From positions 3,224,870-3,288,869 of the forward strand of contig NZ_CP149925.1 of NCBI RefSeq assembly GCF_038087665.1: 64,000 nucleotides of DNA, read 5' to 3'. The translations under genes and the position numbers were made by a program. This document shows positions 10,201 to 16,843 of the stretch, in pieces. The first letter of the stretch is position 1. Every line of letters begins with the position of its first letter. Source of the stretch: Gallaecimonas sp. GXIMD4217 (GTDB lineage: Bacteria > Pseudomonadota > Gammaproteobacteria > Enterobacterales > Gallaecimonadaceae). Under the pieces are notes generated by a model that was not told the origin of the DNA, did no database searches, and saw nothing but the letters and a program-made list of their open reading frames with translations.

Positions 10201-13200
10201 TGGGGCCCTGCTCCAGCTGGAAGCGCAGCGCATCGCCATCGGGATCCCTGGCCAGCAGCTGATAGCCATAGGCCTGGCCTACCCAGGCCAGGGTTTCCGG
10301 CTCGCTGGTGATCTTGGGTGCGGCGTTGGCGCCCTCGGAAACCGGCAGGGTCAGGGTCTGCTTGGCCAGGCCGCCCCGGCCATCGTCCACCAGGATGTCG
10401 ACCACGAAGGTCTTACCCACCTGGGCGGTGCTGGGCAGCCAGCGGAAGAGGCCGTCATCGCCCAGGGCCATGCCGGCGGCACCACGCTCCAGGCGGTAGG
10501 ACAGGATGTCGCCGTCCGGATCCTCGGCCACCACCTGGTAGCGGAATTCCACGCCGGCCAGGATGATACCCTGAGGTTCGCTGGTGATCTGCGGCGCATG
10601 GTTTTCACCCCGGGGATCGGTCACCTCCAGGGTAAAGCTCTGCAGGCTGGCGGCACCATGGGGGTCCAGGGCCTTGACCACCACCTCGTGTAGGCCTTTC
10701 TGGGCCTCGCTGGGACGCCAGCGGATCTCGCCACTGACGCCGTCGATGAACATGCCGGCCGGTGACTTATCCAGGGCATAGGCCACCTCATCACCCTCCG
10801 GATCCTCGGCCTTGGCCAGATACAGATAGTCCTCGCCCAGGGGGGCCAGCAGGGCCGGCTCCGAGCTGAACCTGGGCGCCTGGTTGGCCCCTTCGGTGAC
10901 GGTGATCAGCAGGTGCTGCTCGGCGCTGAGCCCGCCCAGATCGGTGACCTTGACCTTGGCCTGGTAGATACCCGGCTCGACCGGCGAGGCACTGAGGGCG
11001 CCGCTGATGCGGTCGATGGTGACCCAGTCCGGCGCTTCCTCCAGCCCATAGAGGAAGGCATCGCCCTTGTCGGGGTCCGCCACCTGGATCTGCAGGCTAC
11101 CCGGCTGACGCGCGGCCAGGGTCCAGGTATTGCCGCTGGCAATGCGCGGGGCATCGTTCTCGTTGGCCAGGGACACCAGGAAGCTCTGGTGATCGGACAG
11201 GCCCCCCTGGTCGAAGACGTTGGCCTGGACCACGGCAGCGCGGGTCTGGTTGTTGTCCAGCTGGCACTCTCGAATGCCGTCCGCCGCCAGTTCGGCACGC
11301 ACGGCTTCGACCAGGATGTCTGCGTTGGCCAGCGTCATGGCCAGGCGTACCGTTTCACCGGCCCCCAGGGCGGGAACGGTCAGGGAGCCCAGCTCGCTGT
11401 CACCGGTCCAGTAATGCTCGTGGGTCAGCTTTACCTGGGCCTCGTCCAGGGTCGGCGCCAGGCCGCGGTTGCTGACGGCAACGGAAAGCCGCTGGCCGGC
11501 CTGGTCCCACTGGATGTCGTGCACCACCAGGTCGGGCAAGGCCAGGGCATTGCGCTCGGCAAAGGTATTGAGCCTGAAGGTGTTGTGGCTCAACCAGCTG
11601 TTGGCCAGCGTCCTGGGGATGCTGCCGTCGTCGTTGACGTTGTCGATATGATAAGCGTGCTGGTTCCAGATGCCCCGGGTCGGCGCCCAGCGGTCATTGG
11701 GCTCTTCGAATACCCGGATACCGGCGTAGCCAGAACGCGCATAGTTGTTGGCAATGACGACGATTTCGGCATGCCCATCGTTGTCGGCGTCGACGATCAC
11801 CGGCAGCTCGTAGGTGGTATCGGAGGTATTGGCCACCTGGTAGAGCACTTCACCGGTGGGACCGTCGAAGATGCGCAGCTTGACTTCGTCGGCATAGACG
11901 ATCTCGGCGCGGCCGTCGGCATTGAAGTCGAAAACGGAAGAGCCTGTCTTGCGAGAGGAATAGTCCCGGCTCTGCTTTTGCCAGATCACCCGTCCAGTGC
12001 GGTCAAACGTCACATAGTAGTACTTGCCGGCCACGCCGATATCGGCACGGCCGTCGCCGGTGAGGTCCGCCACAGTAGGGGCGCCACCGCCGCCGCCCGG
12101 AATGGCGACGCGCCAGAGCCGGGAGCCGTCGTGGTTATACAGGCTCATGTAGCCTTCCAGTACCACCACCACTTCCGCTTGCTGGTCGTCGTCGAAATTG
12201 CCGATCGCGGCAAAGCCCTCGCCCTTGTCGAACAGCTTGGTGCCGTCATTGCGATAGACGGCGGCGCCGGCGATCACTTCCAGTTGGCCATCCAGGTCCA
12301 GGTCGGCGGCAAAGCTGAGCGGACCGGCACCGCCGCTACCGCTGCTGCCGGAGCCCGCCCAGATCAGTTGCCCCTGGTGATCGAAGATCTGGTTGCCGGC
12401 GATGATCTCCACATCGCCGTCGCCATCCAAATCATAGAGGGATGGGCCGCCCCAGTTCAGGTTGGTCCTGTTGCTGCTGAACCACTTGAAGGTGCCGTCG
12501 TGTTCGAAGGCGACCATGCCGCCACCATTTCTGGGGGCGATGATCTCCACGAAACCGTCGTTGTCGATATCGCCTGCCGCTATTGAGCCCGCGGGGATAG
12601 TCCGGTAGGCAGTCTCGGTAACAGTCCAAAGATGGCGGCCGTCCTTGGCACTGATGGCCCTGAGGACACCATCGCCCTGGTAGTGACGACCAAGGAAGGT
12701 GTGATAGACGATGGCTCTCTCGTCACCGTCATCGATATGGCCGTTGCCGTTGGTGTCGTACAGCGGCACCACCACAGGGGCATGCATGACCTGGTTGTAT
12801 TGAGCCAGCGGCATGCCGTCGGTGTTGCGGGCCCACTTCAGCTTGGGGGTCAGGCTGGTATCCAGATCCAGCTCGGGGGCATAGCAGTAATGGTTTTCTG
12901 AGGTCAGCGGATCCAGCCACTTGTCTTCGGCAACCCAGCTCAGCTCGCCACCGGCCGCGTCCACCACCATGGCGCCGGGCGCCAGATCCACCCCAAAGCG
13001 CAGGATATCGCCCGGGTTGGGATCCCTGGCCTCGAGCTGGTAGCGGTACAGGGATTCCTGGCCCCGCTGCACGGCAGCGGAGACGATCTGCGGCGGCAGG
13101 TTTTCGTTGACGGTCAGGGTGAACGCCTGCTCGTCGCTGGCGCCACGCAGGTCGGTGACCCTGACCAGTACCTCATGGACGCCGGGCTGCAGCAGCCTGG

Positions 13201-15394
13201 GGTCGGATGACAGACGGCCGGTGCGGGGATCGATGAACAGGCCGGCCGGGGCCTCGATCAGCTCGTAGTGCAGGGCATCGCCCCTGTCGTCGTCTTCGGC
13301 GACCACCTGATGGGCTATGGGCTGGCCACCTTCCAGCACAGACGGGGGCTGGTTGACGATACGGGGGGCGGAATTGACGTCGTCGACGTTGACCAGGAAG
13401 CTCTGGGTATCGAAGAGACCGCCGAGATCGGTGGCCCTGACCTTCACCAGGGCGGCAACGGACTGGTTGTTGCCGATCTGGCATTCATCCAGCTCGGTGG
13501 CGGATTCGACGACCACATGGACGTCGTCGTCCAGGAAAGCGGTATCGACCGGCAACGTCACTATGACTTGGCCTTTGCTGGGCAGGCCGGAAACAAGCTG
13601 CTCGCCCAGCGCCTCACCATCGATCCCACCCTTGTAGAAGCGGACCACGAAATCCGAAGTGATGTCGGCCAGACCACGGTTCTGCAGGTGCGCCTCCAGC
13701 TCGGCGACGCCGTCTTCACCTTCCCTCAGGAAAACGTGGCCCACCCTGAGATCCGGGTTGCCCAAATGCTCCAGGGCAATGGGCAGGTAGGCCATGACCA
13801 GGCTGGTGGTACTCAGGCGAGTCTGGAACAGGCCGGAGTTGGTGCGCCAGGTGCCGTTGGACTGCTGGGTGTTGAGCAGGAACTCGATGTTCCTGCTGAC
13901 GGCCCGGTCGGACAGCTCGGGGTGGCGATAGTTGAGGGCGATGCCGACCCAGGCCGAGGTCAGGGGATCGCCGGCATTGCCATTGCCGTAACGGTTCCAG
14001 CCACCGTCTTCGAGCTGGCGGGAGCGCAGCAGTTGCTCCAGGTGCGCCATGGCGGCGGCAACCTCGATGGCCAACTCACTGCCTTCATCCAGCCAGGGGT
14101 ACAGCTCCGCCAGACCGATAAGGCGGAAGCTGGAGTGCAGCGTCTCGTTTTCGTCCTGGTAGGCATGACCCAGGAAGTAGCTGGCCATTTTCGGCAGCTG
14201 CGCCTTGAGCCTTGTCGCCAACTCCTGTTGCTCTGGCGTTGGCTCCAGCTTGTCAAGATCGCTCAGGTAGTGGGTGATGCCATAGGCGACCATGGCGCTG
14301 ATGGAGGTGTGGGACCTGAGCCAGCCCGACTTGTGATCGTCCGTCCAATAGACGCTGCCGTTATTTTCACTCTGTTGCCTGGCCAGGAAGAACTCGATGG
14401 CCTTGGCGCGTACGTCCAGAGTCTGCTCGAACTCCGGCACCGAACTCAAGGACCACAGGGCCAGGGCGGTCTGGTTCTTGGAATAATGAGGGTGGCTGCG
14501 GCGGATACTGCCGTCATCCTGCTGGCTGGAAAGGAGCTCCTCGAGGAGGTACTGCGCACTTTCCTCGTCGATGTCCACCTTGCCTCTGGAGGTTTCCAAG
14601 CCAAGCAGGCTCTGGGTCTGGATATGGCAGCCCAGGCATTGGTGGCGCTGATGCCAGGCAACGGCTTCCCTAGCCGTGTAGTCGCCGCCACCGACAATGG
14701 CGGTTTTCACCCGCTGGAACAGCGGGGCAATGTAAGCAAGGGGGTCGTCGTCCTCTTCATGGGCGCGAGCCAGACCGGTAGCGACGACATAACACTGGCG
14801 ATTGAACTGTGGCACCGACTGGACGTAGTCGGCGGGCGGCAACCACTCCACCAGGCCATCATCGGCGCCGATGACCATGCCGGGAGGCGCAAGATCCAGG
14901 CTGAAAGCATGGCGATCGTCCTCGTTGGGATCGGTCACTTCCACCTGATATCGATAGGTAACGCCCTCGGGGGTCACCAACTCGGGCTCGGAAATGATTT
15001 CCGGCGGCAGATTGATCAGTTCGCCTTCAATCTGGAAGGTGACACCGCAGCCAGGTTTACTGCGCAGTTCAATACTGAGTTCGTTGGCTTCAAGCAGTTG
15101 GACGGGAACGGAGACAACGGCAACCTGTTGATTGAGATCTTTGGGGAAGAGGATCTGCTGGCCGTTGAGGAAGGCTTCGGCGCTGGAGATACGGCAGTAC
15201 TCGCCATTGCGGCCGCCGTTATAGATATGGAACTCCCTGGGCTCGACCAGGGGAGGTAGCGAAAACTGGAAGGTCTCGACGACGGGTTTTCCGGTGCTCC
15301 GGATCACCGATGTGTCGGGCAATATATCAACACTGCCGGCAAGGGCACTGAATGAAAAAACGCCAAGCCAAAGGCCAAACTTGATATTTGCCAT
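4256..15394 (-). CDS. Giant Sec-exported Rhs/YD-repeat polymorphic toxin with HINT domain
   Basis: A 3712-residue protein. Order seen: signal peptide (1 to about 20, ending SALAG); a terpenoid-cyclase-like alpha/alpha toroid at about 220-546 with QDDGSIR, LEDGGWNRYG and SNGTWRT repeats and a CLGCH haem-type motif at 253-257; CARDB/cadherin/Ig-like modules; an FG-GAP/VCBS beta-propeller at about 850-1265 with DIDNDGFVEI and DLDGDGDVEI calcium-type loops; further Ig-like modules to about 2060; YD repeats from about 2175; the RHS core near 3281-3381 ending DPSGMFG; a hydrophobic linker; a HINT domain at 3458-3594 ending HTYFVG...LSHN; then a 118-residue effector domain that I do not recognise. 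YD repeats form a cocoon around the toxin and HINT domains release it by self-cleavage; delivery to a rival or host is inferred. A Shine-Dalgarno AGGGA precedes the ATG. Composition changes near 4925. Confidence 0.9.
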   Translation of the reverse strand: MANIKFGLWLGVFSFSALAGSVDILPDTSVIRSTGKPVVETFQFSLPPLVEPREFHIYNGGRNGEYCRISSAEAFLNGQQILFPKDLNQQVAVVSVPVQLLEANELSIELRSKPGCGVTFQIEGELINLPPEIISEPELVTPEGVTYRYQVEVTDPNEDDRHAFSLDLAPPGMVIGADDGLVEWLPPADYVQSVPQFNRQCYVVATGLARAHEEDDDPLAYIAPLFQRVKTAIVGGGDYTAREAVAWHQRHQCLGCHIQTQSLLGLETSRGKVDIDEESAQYLLEELLSSQQDDGSIRRSHPHYSKNQTALALWSLSSVPEFEQTLDVRAKAIEFFLARQQSENNGSVYWTDDHKSGWLRSHTSISAMVAYGITHYLSDLDKLEPTPEQQELATRLKAQLPKMASYFLGHAYQDENETLHSSFRLIGLAELYPWLDEGSELAIEVAAAMAHLEQLLRSRQLEDGGWNRYGNGNAGDPLTSAWVGIALNYRHPELSDRAVSRNIEFLLNTQQSNGTWRTNSGLFQTRLSTTSLVMAYLPIALEHLGNPDLRVGHVFLREGEDGVAELEAHLQNRGLADITSDFVVRFYKGGIDGEALGEQLVSGLPSKGQVIVTLPVDTAFLDDDVHVVVESATELDECQIGNNQSVAALVKVRATDLGGLFDTQSFLVNVDDVNSAPRIVNQPPSVLEGGQPIAHQVVAEDDDRGDALHYELIEAPAGLFIDPRTGRLSSDPRLLQPGVHEVLVRVTDLRGASDEQAFTLTVNENLPPQIVSAAVQRGQESLYRYQLEARDPNPGDILRFGVDLAPGAMVVDAAGGELSWVAEDKWLDPLTSENHYCYAPELDLDTSLTPKLKWARNTDGMPLAQYNQVMHAPVVVPLYDTNGNGHIDDGDERAIVYHTFLGRHYQGDGVLRAISAKDGRHLWTVTETAYRTIPAGSIAAGDIDNDGFVEIIAPRNGGGMVAFEHDGTFKWFSSNRTNLNWGGPSLYDLDGDGDVEIIAGNQIFDHQGQLIWAGSGSSGSGGAGPLSFAADLDLDGQLEVIAGAAVYRNDGTKLFDKGEGFAAIGNFDDDQQAEVVVVLEGYMSLYNHDGSRLWRVAIPGGGGGAPTVADLTGDGRADIGVAGKYYYVTFDRTGRVIWQKQSRDYSSRKTGSSVFDFNADGRAEIVYADEVKLRIFDGPTGEVLYQVANTSDTTYELPVIVDADNDGHAEIVVIANNYARSGYAGIRVFEEPNDRWAPTRGIWNQHAYHIDNVNDDGSIPRTLANSWLSHNTFRLNTFAERNALALPDLVVHDIQWDQAGQRLSVAVSNRGLAPTLDEAQVKLTHEHYWTGDSELGSLTVPALGAGETVRLAMTLANADILVEAVRAELAADGIRECQLDNNQTRAAVVQANVFDQGGLSDHQSFLVSLANENDAPRIASGNTWTLAARQPGSLQIQVADPDKGDAFLYGLEEAPDWVTIDRISGALSASPVEPGIYQAKVKVTDLGGLSAEQHLLITVTEGANQAPRFSSEPALLAPLGEDYLYLAKAEDPEGDEVAYALDKSPAGMFIDGVSGEIRWRPSEAQKGLHEVVVKALDPHGAASLQSFTLEVTDPRGENHAPQITSEPQGIILAGVEFRYQVVAEDPDGDILSYRLERGAAGMALGDDGLFRWLPSTAQVGKTFVVDILVDDGRGGLAKQTLTLPVSEGANAAPKITSEPETLAWVGQAYGYQLLARDPDGDALRFQLEQGPNGLAMSEQGLVSWTPSARQAGQIFEVVLKVVDARGAAAIQRFGIAVNQAAGDNQAPQILSAAPSPALVGEEYRYQLVATDRDGDELSYSLVRGPQGAQFSAGGLLSWTAGAEQLGEHDITLQVSDGQALVSQSFVLTVIDGTGANRLPSIHSQPGLEAVAEHQYRYQLSATDPDGDALSYGLAKAPQGMDIDPNGLISWTPSLAQAGNHEVQVFVSDGQGRAQQSYSVYVADQPQALDVQISISETFADEGEAIHITVSTSGGIGDISKRLTLDGADIALDPYGQATVIAEGIGRHDLIASASDELESVDEVIYFTVRDDSDSTPPQVALLSPEEHSSHWTPTEVTGRVQDDNLVEYNLYLSPKGKNAWQVLASGSEPVQGLLGQVDTSQLINGQYDLVLQATDLNGATAADSLTLFVEGDLKVGNFTITLEDLNIPVVGIPVRVTRTYDSRRRAEQLDFGYGWSIGYQDVKVEESRAPGKWWSINEYRRGIFNHIVDYCVEPNGDPIVTVTLPDGDVERFKAKAYPTCNTYLPIIEVDLQFEAMGDTQSELEMLGNSHTRLVNGNLVETTYFSEPLDPDQYKLTTKAGYVYYLDQDFGIDKVVDPNGNTLTYSNDGIVHSSGKAIRFHRNSDGRITSISDPNGNVLEYGYDDKGDLVASSDATDATTSYEYNRNHGLVTIRDPLNRPIVRNIYEDGRLVAQEDNEGNRTEFNHDLEGRQSVVTDRNQNVTLYYYNDRGDIVSKQDAEGHVWSYSYDDRGNQLSQTDPLGNVTEATFDERNNQLTQTDALGNTTTYTYNSRGQELTIEDALGNRYINSYDSVGNLLTVKDPNGNLAGNNINAKGLVSSTVDMAGNTTSYTYDEDGNKLTEMDAEGNVSRFSYDENGNLLSETRTRTHQGVPVEETTRYVYDANNRLIETRYPDGTRTRSEYDEAGNEVATIDALERRTEMVYDPYGRVLETRYPDGTRATRTYDPEGNLKTETDRLERTTSYTYDKLNRLVRTDFPGDSFTTVTYDEAGRVVAETDANQNTTRYEYDEAGRRTAVIDARNRRHSFAYDANGNLVSETDARGNTTSYVYNKLGQKVETIYHDGSVTKQEFDKVQRRVAGIDQAQRRTEYGYDKLGRLVEVRQFIDGSTLTTSYGYDEAGNKLTQTDAEGRTTSWSYDSQGRVLSRTLPLGQSEYFEYDELGNVVVHTDFNGQQSHYRYDSNNNVVRIQYQDGEVETMSYDALGNRLSAGNGQGTTYYRYDNRNRLVEERQPGGAVLRYRYDDNGNRTELVLEQGDISSTTHYEFDELNRLVKVVAPDEGVSEYGYDEVGNRTSLRQANGQLTRYQYDDLNRLVRQVSEDGQGNVLADYRYALHATGRRSGVQELHNGRSVAYGYDDLYRLTGETVTDPQAGNYQAEYRYDKVGNRVYSIVDGVHTSYSYDDNDRLTQQGGVSYSYDDNGNTLTETLDADVTRYGYNAKNKLVSVERLQGGTGSHIDYGYNPDGIRTSQTVDGVATRFVVDSNRDYAQVLAEVSNGTTEVSYTYGDDLLAQQRSGATSYYLYDGHGSTRALADEGSAVTDSYHYDAFGNLLASTGDTDNSYRFAGEQYDAGLEQYYLRARYYDQASGRFTQQDTWMGNNHDPITLHKYLYGNADPVNHTDPSGMFGLVEFGVVNNIRSELASQQVNVGLSVLDMGFGGDGGVATPNPMMLGVAAMGGAASFKLLRLLSKKFRKVCGANSFTGDTLVSTEFGLVPIEDIKIGDKVWAFDEETGEKSLEEIIHIIVGEGEKNLVELNFSNGEKVVSTAGHPFFVTNQENAWVDAQYLTKISMLYGFDGDTKELKSTRQFEQLEKVYNLTVDRKHTYFVGINQVLSHNIQKVCSINGLVFGEKKPRFIKNPKHTKGGGGSNGNLPKGLEPDDSEYALANLSVKSEKTGHWYAKSSDGKSIYRYFTDHNGNAHWSGGTGDLNSPLDFNEIPAAVKRAFGFKPNGKKQ

Positions 15395-15470
15395 GCGAAA
15401 TCCCTTCCCTAAGTTCCGAATAGCCTGCTATTCAAGTGCTATTCGTCAGCTTCCTGCCAAAACGACGGGG

Positions 15471-15499
15471 AATATATACAACTTCAACTTAGCTTTCAA
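15471..15499 (-). promoter_or_regulatory. Candidate sigma70 promoter of the Rhs gene
   Basis: On the minus strand TTGAAA (15494-15499) and TATATT (15471-15476) are separated by 17 bases, within an AT-rich stretch that stands out from the surrounding DNA. Initiation near 15464 would leave a leader of about 70 bases before the Rhs start. Confidence 0.5.
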
Positions 15500-15645
15500 T
15501 TGACAGGAATTTGACATTTTGCCAACTGCTAACAAAAGGAATAAGCCACCTGACGATGACCCTGGCTGCACTGGGCTGTGTTCCAACCCCCTATGATCCC
15601 GCGTTTCGTTAACACCGCGGCGACTCACTGCCATATCGCAGCCAC

Positions 15646-15677
15646 AAAAAAGCCCGCTCATCGAGCGGGCTTTTTTT
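15646..15677 (-). terminator. Terminator after the tRNA cluster
   Basis: AAAAAAGCCCGCTC-ATC-GAGCGGGCTTTTTTT: a strong GC stem with A/T runs on both sides, so it could stop transcripts from either direction. It lies just downstream of tRNA-Pro on the minus strand. Confidence 0.85.
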
Positions 15678-15680
15678 ATA

Positions 15681-15757
<77 letters not shown>

Positions 15758-15906
15758 AAATCTATGTGGAGCCGGCGGCGCGTGACCCTCTGGTCCCGCT
15801 CTTCACGAGCTCCGCGGCGATGCGCATTCAGCCTGCACTATACACCGTATTCGGGGTCGAAGCTCTCGCTTCTGAGTCACGGCGGTCGCCATGACTTGGG
15901 GAATGA
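15758..15906. other. Spacer between tRNA-His and tRNA-Pro, lacking the expected tRNA-Leu
   Basis: In E. coli the order is argX-hisR-leuT-proM. No Leu cloverleaf is visible here; instead GACCCTCTGGTCCC, a 14-base copy of the tRNA-Pro anticodon arm, occurs at about 15783-15796, compatible with a remnant of recombination between tRNA genes. Confidence 0.5.
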
Positions 15907-15983
15907 TGGGGTGGCTGACGGGACTTGAACCCGCGACAACTGGAATCACAATCCAGGACTCTACCAACTGAGCTACAGCCACC
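15907..15983 (-). tRNA. hisR: tRNA-His (anticodon GTG)
   Basis: 77 bases including encoded CCA, starting GGTGGCTGTAGCTCAG with the extra 5' G typical of tRNA-His opposite C73. The anticodon loop TTGTGAT gives GTG. It follows tRNA-Arg as in E. coli argX-hisR. Confidence 0.95.
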
Positions 15984-16013
15984 ATATTGTTTTTTCGCCG
16001 TTACTGGAGGTAG

Positions 16014-16090
<77 letters not shown>

Positions 16091-16307
16091 CCATCCGGCG
16101 GAGGCATATATTACTTATTACCCCCCTGGTCGTCTACGCCAAAAACAGAAAAAAATGCCCCGCCCGGTGCGTTCGGCTACTTTGCGAGCAGTTCATTGCC
16201 AGTAAAACCGTTTGAGGCCGGGCCCCATACCGGTATAATTTCGCCAAATCCGATCCGCGCCCCGGCGCGGATCACAGAAAACAACCAGATCGGACTGGGA
16301 GATCAAC

Positions 16308-16715
16308 GTGAGCAAAGCGAAACTGGGCCGCCTCTTTGTGGCCGCGCTGGGATTCGCTGGCGTGATGGGCATGGCCCAAGCCAGCGACGACATGTCTAAA
16401 GAAGCCATTGCCGAGCGCATCAAGCCGGTCGGCGAGGTTTACCTGGAAGGCGCTACCGCTCAGGTTGCGGCCCCCACAGGTCCCCGCAGCGGCGAGCAGG
16501 TCTACAACGCTTCCTGCACCGCCTGTCACGGCGCCGGCATCATGGGCGCCCCCAAGTCCCAGAGCGACGACTGGGGCCCCCGCGTCGCCAAGGGCATGGA
16601 CGTGCTGCTGCACAATGCCGTCAACGGCTTCAACGCCATGCCTCCCAAGGGCGGTTGCGTGGACTGCTCCGAAGACGAGATCCAGGCCGCCATCGAATTC
16701 ATGACCCAGAGCTAA
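16308..16715 (+). CDS. Cytochrome c5-family protein, periplasmic
   Basis: A 135-residue monohaem cytochrome. The GTG start has a purine-rich GGGAG about seven bases upstream. A signal peptide ends near AQA/SDD (residue 25). The haem motif CTACH is at 70-74, the axial Met is in NAMPPKGG near 111, and the pair CVDC (117-120) is the extra disulphide diagnostic of cytochrome c5. It should carry electrons in the periplasm between a donor such as the bc1 complex and terminal oxidases or reductases; the partner is unknown. A terminator follows directly, so it is a single-gene unit. Confidence 0.92.
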   Translation: MSKAKLGRLFVAALGFAGVMGMAQASDDMSKEAIAERIKPVGEVYLEGATAQVAAPTGPRSGEQVYNASCTACHGAGIMGAPKSQSDDWGPRVAKGMDVLLHNAVNGFNAMPPKGGCVDCSEDEIQAAIEFMTQS

Positions 16716-16732
16716 GCCGCTGCCTTGCAGAG

Positions 16733-16758
16733 AAGGGTCGCCTTGGCGGCCCTTTTTT
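16733..16758 (+). terminator. Terminator of the cytochrome c5 gene
   Basis: AAGGGTCGCC-TTGG hairpin with GGCGGCCCTT followed by TTTT, one G-T wobble in the stem. Confidence 0.75.
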
Positions 16759-16843
16759 AATGGCCGGCGAATATGCCTAGCTGGATCTTGCTCAAATAGT
16801 GCGCTATTTATAGTCGAATGGCTTTGGCCCGCCCATAACAACA

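Noticed and set aside
5585-10693. A 1702-codon open frame on the plus strand opposite the Rhs gene
   Set aside because: It is antisense to the YD and Ig-like repeats, is made of low-complexity Val/Ala/Gly/His-rich text with no domain, and arises from GC-rich codon bias. Similar shadows at 10913-12586, 13268-15259, 22194-24803 and 28203-32927 were dismissed for the same reason.
14624-14638. Calling the Rhs protein a cytochrome
   Set aside because: One CXXCH by itself is weak evidence in a 3712-residue protein; kept only as an observation to check.
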